From NCBI GenBank assembly GCA_963808315.1, contig CAWEFK010000035.1:1-64000 (forward strand): a stretch of 64,000 bases of DNA. The letters are read 5' to 3'. Position 1 is the first letter of the stretch; each line of letters starts with the position of its first letter. This document shows, one piece after another, positions 52,709 to 61,782 of the stretch. The position numbers and the translations under genes were made by a program. Under the pieces are notes generated by a model. That model did not search any database. It saw nothing but the letters and a program-made list of their open reading frames with translations, and was not told where the DNA came from. This stretch comes from Palsa-504 sp963808315 (GTDB taxonomy: Bacteria; Actinomycetota; Actinomycetes; Streptosporangiales; Streptosporangiaceae).

Positions 52709-54904
52709 TCAGCCGCCGGTTTCGATCAGCGTCGCGACTACGCCGCCTTCGTCGTCCGCCTGCCCCACGGCGGTGCACACCTGGCTGCTTCCGCAGGACA
52801 CTCCCGCCAGCTGGCCGCCGGTGCTGGGGTTCGGGCTGGCCTCCAGGCTCCACGCCGTGCCATCCCAGGCTTCGACCACTGTTTGCGGCTGGCCGAAGGT
52901 GCTGACGTTGCTCGACGTGTACCAGCCGACGGCGGTGCACGAGGTCGCCGATGCGCATGACACGCTGGTCAGCTGGCTTCCCTGCGTTGAACTGGGATTG
53001 GGGGTGGACTGAACGGTCCAAGCGGACCCGTCCCATGATTCGGCCACCGTGCCCTCCTGGCCGTTATCGGGAACTTGGCCGACCGCCTCACAGGAGCTGG
53101 CTGTGGTGCACGAGACGGCGCTGAGGGCAGTATTGGCCGGCCCGGCAACGGCCTGGGTCGTCCACGAGGTGCCATTCCACACCGCCGCCTGCGAGCCGTT
53201 AGCTCCGGAGCCGACCGCTTCGCAGAAGGTGGCCGACAGGCAGGAAATCGAGCCGACGTAGGTGAGTCCCGTTACGGCAGGACCCGCCGACCACGATGTT
53301 CCGTCCCAGGTGTCCACGTGCCCGTAGGCATCAGCCGCTAGGCAAAAGCTGGCGCTGGCGCAGGACACCACCTGCGGATCAACGTCCGAAGCCCCTGGTC
53401 GTGTCTGGAGCGTCCACGACGTCCCGTTCCACATCAGGGCCAGGGCGCCGGTTGGCCCGGCCCCGACCGCTTCGCAGAACTGTGCAGAGACGCAAGAGAC
53501 CTGGTAGAGCGAATTATCATCGGGCGAACCGTACGGGTTCGCCGGGTCGGAAGTCGATTGAATCGTCCACTTCTGGCCATTCCACGTTTCCGCGAGGAAG
53601 TCTTGGTTGTCCGCGCTGTCGAAATGCGTGCCGACCGCTTCGCAGAAGGTCGCCGATACGCAGGAGACCCCGCTCAGCACGTTGTAGGTGGCGCCGGGGG
53701 GTGTGACTGCTTGCTGAAGCTGCCAGGCGTCCCCGTTCCAGTCCTCGGCCAACGCCTTCGGGTCGTTCGAAGTCACCTGCACTTCGAAGTAGCCGCCTGC
53801 CTCGCAGGAGCTCACCGATACGCAGGAGACCGCGTTCATGTGCGCGAATGTGCTCTTGGCCGGATTCGGGGCGGCCTGCGAGGTCCAGGCTGAGCCGTCC
53901 CACTGGATGGCTACCGGGACAACATTCGGGTTGTCGTTGTATTCGCCGACCGCCTCGCAGAACCTCCGTGACGTGCACGACACGCCTTGCAGGGCTCCGG
54001 AGCCGGCCGAATCCGGGATCGTCTGCGCTGTCCAGGCCGACCCGTTCCAGCTGTACGCCGAGCCTAGACCGACCGCCTCGCAGAAGTTCGCGGCGGTACA
54101 CGACACCGAGTTCACGGCAGCATTCGTCGACGGCACAGTCTGCAGCTGCCACGAGCTACCGTTCCACTGCTCAGCCAGCGCCACGGCGGAATTTGCCCCG
54201 TAACCGGCCCACGCCACGCAGAACTTCGGCGAGGAGCATGAGACCGTGTTGAACTGCTCGGAATCGAAGTCGTTGGGGTCAGGGTTTACCGTCGACTGCA
54301 GGCTCCATGAGGTTCCGTTCCACCTGGCCGCGAACGTGTCGTTGAGGCCTGTGTCAACGTCGGAGTAGCCCCCCACCGCCTCGCAGAAACGCGGCGATGT
54401 GCACGACACCCCAGTTAGCTGCCAGCCAGAGGAGCCGGCCGGCGTCGGGAACGACTGCCACGTCCACTGCTGCCCGTTCCACGTCTCGGCCATGCCTGCC
54501 TGGGTGAAGCCCGACTGGTAATTACCGACCGCTACGCAGAAGCCGGCTGACGGGCACGACACCCCGAGCAGGGTCGGCGCGACCGAGGACGTGGTGTCAC
54601 CGGCCGGGTTCGGCGTCGCCTGCCGTTGCCAGCTGGTCCCGTTCCACCTCTCCGCGAGGGTGACATGGATACCCGAGGTGTTGAGGTCGGTTCCGACCGC
54701 GGTGCACGCCGTGGCAGCGGAACAGGAGACGGATTCGACGTTGCCGCCCGACAGCGTCACGTTCGCCGACTTCGCGATTGTCCAGGTAGGGTCGGCGGCC
54801 TGGGCGCCGGCAGCGCTCGCGCCCACCATGATAACGACCAGCGGTGCAGCTACCATCGCTGCCTTGAGGCAGCCCGCAACAGGGCAGATTTTGCGCCATC
54901 TCAT
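52709..54904 (-). CDS. Large secreted repeat protein, probable beta-propellers
   Basis: 731 residues from ATG 54904, preceded by GGGAGA. Signal peptide AAMVAAPLVVIMVGASAAGA ends at an AQA-type site. The rest is about 13 tandem units of 45-55 residues, each with Trp-Asn-Gly-(Thr/Ser)-Ser-Trp, then Pro-Asn-Pro, then a Cys pair (LxxVSCxSxxFCxAVG). The two Cys per unit probably form a disulfide. The layout suggests one or two extracellular propellers of seven blades. Binding partner unknown. It lies upstream of the cellulase on the same strand, so an extracellular carbohydrate role is possible. Confidence 0.8.
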   Translation of the reverse strand: MRWRKICPVAGCLKAAMVAAPLVVIMVGASAAGAQAADPTWTIAKSANVTLSGGNVESVSCSAATACTAVGTDLNTSGIHVTLAERWNGTSWQRQATPNPAGDTTSSVAPTLLGVSCPSAGFCVAVGNYQSGFTQAGMAETWNGQQWTWQSFPTPAGSSGWQLTGVSCTSPRFCEAVGGYSDVDTGLNDTFAARWNGTSWSLQSTVNPDPNDFDSEQFNTVSCSSPKFCVAWAGYGANSAVALAEQWNGSSWQLQTVPSTNAAVNSVSCTAANFCEAVGLGSAYSWNGSAWTAQTIPDSAGSGALQGVSCTSRRFCEAVGEYNDNPNVVPVAIQWDGSAWTSQAAPNPAKSTFAHMNAVSCVSVSSCEAGGYFEVQVTSNDPKALAEDWNGDAWQLQQAVTPPGATYNVLSGVSCVSATFCEAVGTHFDSADNQDFLAETWNGQKWTIQSTSDPANPYGSPDDNSLYQVSCVSAQFCEAVGAGPTGALALMWNGTSWTLQTRPGASDVDPQVVSCASASFCLAADAYGHVDTWDGTSWSAGPAVTGLTYVGSISCLSATFCEAVGSGANGSQAAVWNGTSWTTQAVAGPANTALSAVSCTTASSCEAVGQVPDNGQEGTVAESWDGSAWTVQSTPNPSSTQGSQLTSVSCASATSCTAVGWYTSSNVSTFGQPQTVVEAWDGTAWSLEASPNPSTGGQLAGVSCGSSQVCTAVGQADDEGGVVATLIETGG

Positions 54905-55137
54905 GGTGTCTCCCGCTCTGCGGCCAGTTCGCTTCGAAGCGCTATTTTCGCTTCGCCACGCCACAAGAGTAAGTATTTTTTACCATTTAGTACCGATGTG
55001 ATCAATCCGGTACCTCTATGCGGCGGAGTACCGTGTCCGATAGCCGCAGGCCCTCATGCTCTCGCCATAGGAATGACCACTGGAACGCTTTTCTTTGCTC
55101 CACCTTTGGAAAAGATGGCTCTCCCGGCCGAGGCGGC

Positions 55138-56920
55138 TTAGTTGATCTTGATTCCCTGGTTTGAGGCGCGGCCGGTGCCGGCGGCCAGGGGTGCGGGCCA
55201 GGCGGCGGGATCGACCGGGTCGGACGGAGCGGCGCGGCAGATGACGTAGTGGCGCGGGGTGATGGCCGCGGGGTGGTCCGCCAGGACGGCCATGCAGCGG
55301 GCGTGCGCCTGTTCCGGCGTGCGGACGGCGTCGGTGGCGGCCAGGCAGGCGACCAGCGGGCGGCCGCCGGCCGAAGCGAACACCCGCGCCGCCGCGGGCG
55401 CGACGGCCTCCTCCACCAGGAGCTGGACGGCGGCCACGTCGACCCAGCAGTGGTCGACCAGGATCCGGTCCGGGGTGCCGGCGAGGGGTTCCAGCGCGAT
55501 GATCTCGGGCATCAGGGCGCCGGGGACGTCGCCGCGCGCGGCGGCGACCAGCAGGCGTTCGACGGCCAGCAGCACCGACTCCAGCTCGGCCCGCGGCACC
55601 AGGCGCGCCGCCACACGTCCAGCCGCAGGCAGCCGTCGATCTGGTTGAGGCGGAACTGGACCTGAGTTCCGCTGAATGGCATCGGGCGCCACGTCAGCTC
55701 GGTCTGGGCGAGCGCGGCGTCGATCTCCTCGGGCTGGAACCTGACGCCCGCGGTGAATCCGGACCACGACTCAGGGACGAGGCTGTTGAACAACGGGTCG
55801 TAGTTGAAACGCAGGCCCCGTTCTTCCTTGATCAGTTTGTCCATGGCGTCCTGCTTGGCCGCGTCGTACCTGCCGTGCCGGCTCGCCTCCATCACCGTGG
55901 TCCAGGTGTGGCCGGCCAGCTCGTCGAAGCTTCTTCCGCCGATCTCGACGGTGGCGCCGGACGCCCCGACCAGGGTGCCGACGTAGTTCACCAGGTGGCG
56001 CTCGAACCGGTTGCTGACCAGCACGGGGAACACCAGCTCCCGGTAGCTGGCGCGGCGGGCGACCACGGCGCAGATGGCTGCCAGCACGATGCTGGACCGG
56101 CTGGTCCGGGTGCGCGCCGCGACCCGCCGCACGGCCATCGCGGCGGCCACCGACGACAGCTCCACCACCAGCGACTCGCCGCCGGCCGGGTGCCCGGCAA
56201 CGCGTACAGGCAGCGGGGGATCCGCCACGACTGCTCCCGCTGGTACTCCAGCGCCGCGTCGGCCCGGTGCCGTTCGGCTGGCGTCGCCTCCAGCTCGGCC
56301 TGGTCCAGCGGCTGGGAGCCGGGCTGGCCGGCCTGCCGTCGAGCGGGATCGCCCAGCAGGCCGGTGAACTCGCGCCTGACGATCTCGATCGCGCCGTGGT
56401 CCATGGTCAGGTGCGTGAACCGGGCGGCGCACGCGATGACCTGGTTGCCCGCCTCGGGAGCGATGGCCACCGCCATGCGCACCGGAGACCGTCCCGGATC
56501 GGGTGACTCGCGCAGCCACTGGACGAGCGCCCCGGCCACCGCGGGGCGGTCCGGCGGCCCCCACTGTCCCTCGCCGAGCGAACAGACTTCAAGCAGCTGG
56601 ACGTCGGCTCCGGCGACCCGCTGGCGCGGCGGCTCGCCGGGGACGTAGGTGGTGCGCAGGCTCTCGTGCCGCGCGATCAGCACCGCGGCCGCCTCGGCCA
56701 CGTCAGCGGCGGACACCGCTACCGGCACGGGGAGTTCGGCGCACAAGATCCCGAAAGGGTGGTCGGGTATCCGGCTCAGCCACACGTACATGTTGAGCTG
56801 GCCCAGGGTAAGCGGTCCCTCGCGGGCCCGCTCGCCGGCGAACTCGACCGGGATCGACCGCATCGGGGTCAGCCGCACGCGGCGCCGGCGGCGCTGACCG
56901 GTGTCGGTGCCGGTGCTCAT
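55138..56920 (-). pseudogene. Stand-alone condensation-domain protein, two frameshifts
   Basis: From ATG 56920 it reads GPLTLGQLNMYVWLSRIPDH, ARHESLRTTYVPGEPPRQRV and THLTMDHGAIEIVRREFTGL. The last is a degenerate HHxxxDG motif, with Thr-His-x3-Asp-His-Gly. Near 56222 the frame shifts to LVVELSSVAAAMAVRRVAAR, FPVLVSNRFERHLVNYVGTL and RFNYDPLFNSLVPESWSGF. Near 55610 it shifts again to AARLVPRAELESVLLAVERL, ending at TAG 55138. Together the parts make an NRPS-like C domain of about 450 residues plus a C-terminal region of about 140. It would join two activated units by amide or ester formation. It belongs to the locus ending at the aminotransferase. Confidence 0.75.
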
Positions 56921-56926
56921 CGCTGG

Positions 56927-57040
56927 TCAGCCGAGCAACTTACGGAACGCGCCGGCCAGGCGCCCGTCCGCGTCGCCCTCGTGTGCCCGCTGGACCGCGG
57001 TCGACGAATTCGGGTGCCACGTCCCGCGCGCCGTGCTCAC
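56927..57040 (-). CDS. Small coupled ORF of 37 residues
   Basis: GTG 57040 has an AGGAGG ribosome site with a 4-base spacer, the best in this region. Its TGA lies 6 bases before the condensation-protein ATG. The product is MSTARGTWHPNSSTAVQRAH followed by a charged stretch ending GRLAGAFRKLLG. The tight coupling implies it is translated. It could be a small helper, a leader that tunes the next gene, or a peptide substrate; it has no Cys. A 16-codon ORF (57037-57087) overlaps its start as GTGA. Confidence 0.5.
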   Translation of the reverse strand: MSTARGTWHPNSSTAVQRAHEGDADGRLAGAFRKLLG

Positions 57041-57245
57041 TTTGCCTCCTCGGGTTCGGAGAATGAGTACATGCCTCCGTGAGCCATCTGTCGCCTGATG
57101 AATCCGAACGTATGTGGCCCACAGGCCCGAATGCTTACCCTGAGTTGCGGGAACGCTCCGATCGAGTGAGCCGCTAAACGCGCGCTCGTCCCGCGCCCGG
57201 CACCGGTTCGGCAGGCCAACCGCGGGGCGCTTCGGGCACCCGTGC

Positions 57246-57551
57246 CTATTCCGTAGCGCCAACTTCGTAGTGGTGCACGGTAAGGTCGCGCTCGATCAGG
57301 AACTGCTCGTCGTCCGGATAGAAGACGGCCTTCTCGATGTCCTGGCCGGCGAAGGCCTCGATTGCGGCCCGGGATTCCCAGAAGCTCACCGTGATGAACT
57401 CAGCTTGATCACCCTCCACACGCCAAAGCAGCCAGGCCCCGCAGTTGCCGGGGGTGCGCTGGTAGCCCTCGATGCCGGTCTTTTGCACATACGCCGCATA
57501 AGCGGGAGCGTCCTTCGCCCGGACTGCTCCGCGCCACGTTCGCGCGATCAT
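57246..57551 (-). CDS. ABM-domain (antibiotic biosynthesis monooxygenase-like) protein
   Basis: 101 residues from ATG 57551. The dimeric alpha/beta-barrel pattern is clear: MIARTWRGAVRAKDAPAYAA, GNCGAWLLWRVEGDQAEFIT, VSFWESRAAIEAFAGQDIEK and FYPDDEQFLIERDLTVHHYE. Members include cofactor-free monooxygenases and haem-degrading enzymes as well as many of unknown role. It lies inside the putative biosynthetic locus on the same strand as its neighbours, which favours a tailoring or protective function. Confidence 0.85.
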   Translation of the reverse strand: MIARTWRGAVRAKDAPAYAAYVQKTGIEGYQRTPGNCGAWLLWRVEGDQAEFITVSFWESRAAIEAFAGQDIEKAVFYPDDEQFLIERDLTVHHYEVGATE

Positions 57552-57786
57552 CCCCCGATACTCGCACACGTGCGGACAGCGAAAACGACTCATAACCCCG
57601 AATCTGACCCACATCGAAGGACCATAGGTGTTGTTGGGGCAACCGCGATGGACCATCGGTGTCGCTGCGGAGCGGGACCGCCCGGCACGGGTGTGCCAGG
57701 CGAGGCGGGTGGTGTTCGCGGGATGCACCGAACCGCCCCGGAGTTCCGGAGGCTCCACTTCTTGAGAGGGTGGGGCAGGCTGGATG

Positions 57787-58667
57787 TCAGGCAGGGAGTG
57801 TCATGGTGCCGTTGCCGAGGATCGTGGCATGGCCGCTGACGACGACCTCGGTGATCCGGCCGTCGTGTTTGTGCGCGAGGCCCTCCAGGGCGCTGGGGCG
57901 CCCCATGGCCACGCCCTGGTCGATCTGAATCGCGGTAGGTGCCGTCCGGTTCCGGTGACCGATGGGCCAGGCTGGCGACCAGCGACGCGCACGCCGATCC
58001 GGTCGCGGGGTCCTCGTCCACGCCGACCCGCGGGGCGAAGAACCGGGCGTACAGGGGTGCTCCGTCGCGGTGGTCGCCAGCGAACAGGTACAACTCCGGC
58101 GACCAGCTGCCGGCCATCCCGGCCGCCCAGGCACCCTTGTCCAGCACGGCCCGGTCTACCAGGTCCCGGTCGGCCAGGCGCACGAAGCAGAACCTCAGCC
58201 CGACCCCGGCGTACCAGCACTCGGCGATAGCGTCCTGGTGCAACGTGAGGGCGTTGGCGACCGCGGCCGCGGGCGGCGCTTCTTCGGTGGTCTGGTAGCG
58301 CGGGGAGCGCAGGTGCAGGCTTATTTCCGGGCCGTCGACGGTGACCGTGACCGGGCCGATCCCCTCTTCGAACACGAACTGCCGGGCGGCCTGTGCCCCG
58401 TTCCTGCGGGCGAGGACGGCGGCGGTGCCCAGGGTGGGGTGACCAGCGAACGGCAGCTCCTGGCGCGGGGTGAAGATCCGGACCCGGCAGGTGCACGAGG
58501 GGTCGCTGGGCGGCAGCACGAAGGTGGTCTCCGAGAAGTTGAACTCCCGGGCTAGCCGCTGCATGGTCTCGTCGGCGATTCCGGCGGCATCGCGGAAAGA
58601 CCGCCAGCTGGTTTCCGCCGAACGGCCGGTCGCTGAACACGTCGACCAGGCTGAAGTCGAACCCCAT
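57787..58667 (-). pseudogene. PhzF-family isomerase, two frameshifts
   Basis: From ATG 58667 it opens with the PhzF start FDFSLVDVFSDRPFGGNQLA. It shifts near 58598, then reads ARRNGAQAARQFVFEEGIGP, with RVRIFTPRQELPFAGHPTLG (the conserved GHPT loop) and the signature VGVDEDPATGSACASLVASL. It shifts again near 57930 to IQIDQGVAMGRPSALEGLA. All PhzF motifs are present, so restoring two bases gives a full protein of about 290 residues. PhzF acts as an isomerase in phenazine formation; many homologues act on other substrates. The start lies 3 bp from the RidA stop, so the two are coupled. Confidence 0.85.
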
Positions 58668-58670
58668 GGT

Positions 58671-59048
58671 TCAGCCCACCACCACATCCATCTCGACCGC
58701 CGCGCCCAGCGGCAGGGCGGCCACGCCGATCGCGGTGCGGGCCGGGTAAGGCTCGGTGAAGTGCCTGCGGTACGCCTCGTTCATCACGCCGAACTGCGAC
58801 ATGTCGGTCAGGTAGACGCCGACCCGGATCACGTCGTCCAGGTCCTTGCCGATCGCCGCCAGGGTCGCCGCGATGTTGCGCAGGATCTGGTCGGCCTGCT
58901 GGGCGACGTCGCCGTCGACCAGCTCGCCGGTGGCCGGGTCCTGGGCCACCTGCCCGGACAGGAAAAGCAGCCCGCCGCCGCGCACGGCCACCGAGAACGG
59001 CAGGCCCGATGGTGGCAGCTGGTCACTGGTAACGGCGTCACGTGTCAT
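58671..59048 (-). CDS. RidA family protein (enamine/imine deaminase)
   Basis: 125 residues: VRGGGLLFLSGQVAQDPATG, VDGDVAQQADQILRNIAATL, VGVYLTDMSQFGVMNEAYRR and FTEPYPARTAIGVAALPLGA. The Arg in YPARTAIG is the conserved active-site residue of RidA. It removes reactive enamines made by PLP enzymes, which fits its place between an aminotransferase and PhzF. The frame is intact, unlike its neighbours. Confidence 0.9.
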   Translation of the reverse strand: MTRDAVTSDQLPPSGLPFSVAVRGGGLLFLSGQVAQDPATGELVDGDVAQQADQILRNIAATLAAIGKDLDDVIRVGVYLTDMSQFGVMNEAYRRHFTEPYPARTAIGVAALPLGAAVEMDVVVG

Positions 59049-59096
59049 GGTCGGTGACTTCCTTTCCCCTATGTGCTGAGAGTGCTCCGGGCCCGG

Positions 59097-60221
59097 TCAG
59101 CTCGCCGCGGCCTCAAGCGCGGCGCTGACCACGTCCAGGCCAAGCTCAAGTTGGTCCGCTGGCTCGTAGCCCAGGCCAAGCCGGATGATGTGGGTGCTGT
59201 CGCCGAACCAGGGACCTGCGGCGATCTGCGTCCGCTGCCCCGCCAGGTGGGCGTGGAAGCGGTCGATGCCGGCCGGCCCGAAGCGGCCCGGGTCAAGCTG
59301 CATGCAGCAGAACGCCCCGGTCTCCGGGCGCAGCCAGTGCAGCCGGCCGGCCTGCGCCTTGATCCAGCGCTCGACGATGCCGCGGGACTCGGCCAGGACC
59401 GCGCCGCGTGCGGCCAGCACCTGCTCCGCCCGGGCAAGCACTTTGGCGGCGAGGAACTCCTCGATGGTCCCGCAGGCGACCGAGGAGTTGAACTTCGCCA
59501 GCCGGAGTTGCTCGTACAGCCCCCGGTCGGGCACGGTCAGCCAGCCGACGCGCAGGCCGGGCACACCGTAGGCCTTGGATAGCGAGGCGCAGGTGAGCAG
59601 GCGCGGCGACGCCCCGGCGAAGCTGGCGGCGGGCGGCGTGTCCCCGTAGGTGGCTTCCCGGAAGGTTTCGTCGATCAGCAGCAGGGCGTCCGGGCAGGTA
59701 CGCGACATGGCGGCGAGCATCTGGTCCACCTCGCCCTCGGTGATCGGTCACGCCCGCCGGGTTCTGCGGCGAGGCGAACATGGCCAGCTGGGTCCGCGGC
59801 GATAGCCGGGCGGCGAACGCGCCGAGGTCGATGCGGTAGCCGTCCTCGAACCGGGATTGCACGGTCACCACGGGGGCGCCAAGGCCGCGCAGCGCGTCGA
59901 ACGCCGGCGGGAAGCAGGGCCGCCCGACCAGGATCTCGCCGTCGCCGCACAGCAGGCCGACCAGGAACAGCGCCCCGGCCGCGCCCGGCCGTGATCAGCA
60001 CCTGGTCATCGGGGATGCCAAGCCGGGCGGCCAGCAGGGCCGCGCAGCTCCGGGTCGCCGGCGGAGGTGCCATAGCCGAGGTTCACCTCGGCCAGGCCGG
60101 CCAGGCCGCCGGGGCCGAGCAGGTCGGCCACCGTCAGATCGCAGGCCATGCTCTCACCCAGGTAGTACCGCGGTTTCCCGTCGATCAGGGAGGTGATCGG
60201 GCTGGCCGGGAACTGCCGCAT
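59097..60221 (-). pseudogene. Class I/II PLP aminotransferase, several frameshifts
   Basis: From ATG 60221: FPASPITSLIDGKPRYYLGE, then (shift near 60050) LLAARLGIPDDQVLITA, then (shift near 60000) VVTVQSRFEDGYRIDLGAFA and SPRTQLAMFASPQNPAGV, then (shift near 59748) MLAAMSRTCPDALLLIDETF, CASLSKAYGVPGLRVGWLTV with the PLP Lys, and HIIRLGLGYEP. All family blocks are in order, so the gene is complete apart from three indels. It would supply an amino group or an enamine, and RidA next to it fits that chemistry. It is first in its operon and divergent from a MocR regulator, its likely controller. Confidence 0.85.
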
Positions 60222-60317
60222 TGACCTGGTCCCCTCTGGCTGGCGGGTGGTTACCCGGTTATGTTCGCCGGGAGGGGGTGACGATGCCAGGGCCAATGCC
60301 GCAGAATTGGTTTGCAG

Positions 60318-61736
60318 ATGGAGCCAATCGAGCTTGGTGAGCGCCTGGGCCGCTGGCCAGCGGGCCGGGGGCCGCTGCACGTGCTGCTGGCGGCGCGCCT
60401 GCGCCGGCTGATCGACGAGGGCGAACTGCCGCCCGGCGAGCCGCTGCCGCCCGACCGTGCCCTCGCCGCGGCGCTGGCGGTCGGCCGCAGCACCGTGGTC
60501 GCCGCCTACGACCTGCTGCGCCAGGACGAGCGGATCGTCCGGCGGCAGGGCAGCGGCACCCGGGTCGCCGGGCCCGAGCCCGGCGGCGTGCGCCGGACGA
60601 CCAGCGCGCCGATCTTCCTGCACCTACTGGAGCCGGGCGACGGGGTGATCCCGCTCGCCTGCGCCGCACCCGACACCCCGCCGCCGGAACTGGCCGAGGC
60701 GTACGCCCGCATCGTGCCAGCCCTGGTCGACCCCGGCGACATCGGCTATTACCCGGCCGGCCACCCGGCGCTGCGCCGCGCGATCGCCGACCGCTACACC
60801 GGGCGCGGAATCCGCACCGGCCCGGAGCACATCCTGGTCACCGCCGGCGCCCAGCGGGCTCTGTCACTGCTCGCCCGCGCGCTGCTGGCACCGGGCGACC
60901 GGGTACTGGTGGAGGGACCCACCTACCCCGGCGCGCTGGAGGCGTTCCGGGAGCACGCAGCCGTGCCGCGTTCCCTGCCGGTCGGGCTCGGCAACCTGGC
61001 GGCAGCGCGCGAGCAGCACGCCGTCCTCGCCTACGTGATCTCGACCTTTCACAACCCGACCGGGTCGGTGCTGCCCCCGCTCGCCCGGCGGGCGCTGGTG
61101 CAGGCCACGGCGGCGGCCGGTGTCCCGCTGATCGACGACGAGGTGCTCAGCGACCTGGCGTTTCCCGGGGTGCAGGTGCCGCCGCCGCTGGCCGCCTACG
61201 CCGAGGGCGTGATCTCGGTCGGCTCGCTCAGCAAGAGCATCTGGGGCGGCCTGCGGATCGGGTGGGTGCGGGCCCCCGAGCCGCTGATCGCCCGGCTCGC
61301 CCGGCTGCTGGCCGTGCATGATCTCGGCGGGAACGTTCCGGCCCAGCTCGCCGCCGCCGAACTGGTGCCCCGCCTGGATGAGTTGTCCGCGCGCCAGGCC
61401 CCGGCCCGGCAGGCCCGCCACGACCACCTGCGCGCCGAACTGGCCCGTCACCTACCCAGCTGGGACGCGCCCGCGGTGCCCGGCGGGCAGATCCTGTGGG
61501 TGCGCCTGCCGCACGGCGACGGCACCTCGTTCGCGCAGACCGCGCTGCGCCACCGCGTCGCGATCCTGCCGGGCAGCGGCCTCGACGCCTCCGGGCAAAG
61601 CCAGGACTACCTGCGCCTGCACTTCGCCACCCGGGCAGATGACCTGACCGAGGCCGTCAAGCGGCTCGCCGGCGCATGGCGCGCCTACCGCCCGCCGCCG
61701 TCCCCCGCCATCTCACCCCCCGCCATATCCCTCTGA
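60318..61736 (+). CDS. MocR/GntR-family PLP-dependent regulator
   Basis: 472 residues from ATG 60318. The GntR winged helix spans the first 75 residues (LHVLLAARLRRLIDEGELPP, VGRSTVVAAYDLLRQDERI). An aminotransferase-like domain follows, with ILVTAGAQRALSLLARALL, ISTFHNPTGSVLPP, PLIDDEVLSD and the PLP Lys in VGSLSKSIWGGLRIGWV. MocR proteins sense PLP or an amino compound and usually control a divergent gene, here the aminotransferase operon. It is intact. Confidence 0.92.
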   Translation: MEPIELGERLGRWPAGRGPLHVLLAARLRRLIDEGELPPGEPLPPDRALAAALAVGRSTVVAAYDLLRQDERIVRRQGSGTRVAGPEPGGVRRTTSAPIFLHLLEPGDGVIPLACAAPDTPPPELAEAYARIVPALVDPGDIGYYPAGHPALRRAIADRYTGRGIRTGPEHILVTAGAQRALSLLARALLAPGDRVLVEGPTYPGALEAFREHAAVPRSLPVGLGNLAAAREQHAVLAYVISTFHNPTGSVLPPLARRALVQATAAAGVPLIDDEVLSDLAFPGVQVPPPLAAYAEGVISVGSLSKSIWGGLRIGWVRAPEPLIARLARLLAVHDLGGNVPAQLAAAELVPRLDELSARQAPARQARHDHLRAELARHLPSWDAPAVPGGQILWVRLPHGDGTSFAQTALRHRVAILPGSGLDASGQSQDYLRLHFATRADDLTEAVKRLAGAWRAYRPPPSPAISPPAISL

Positions 61737-61782
61737 CGGCGCAGCCATGACCGCCACGACCCAGCGTCAGCGGTTGTGCCGC

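Noticed and set aside
57037..57087. 16-codon ORF overlapping the start of the small coupled ORF
   Set aside because: No ribosome site of its own; mentioned only as context for the 37-residue ORF.
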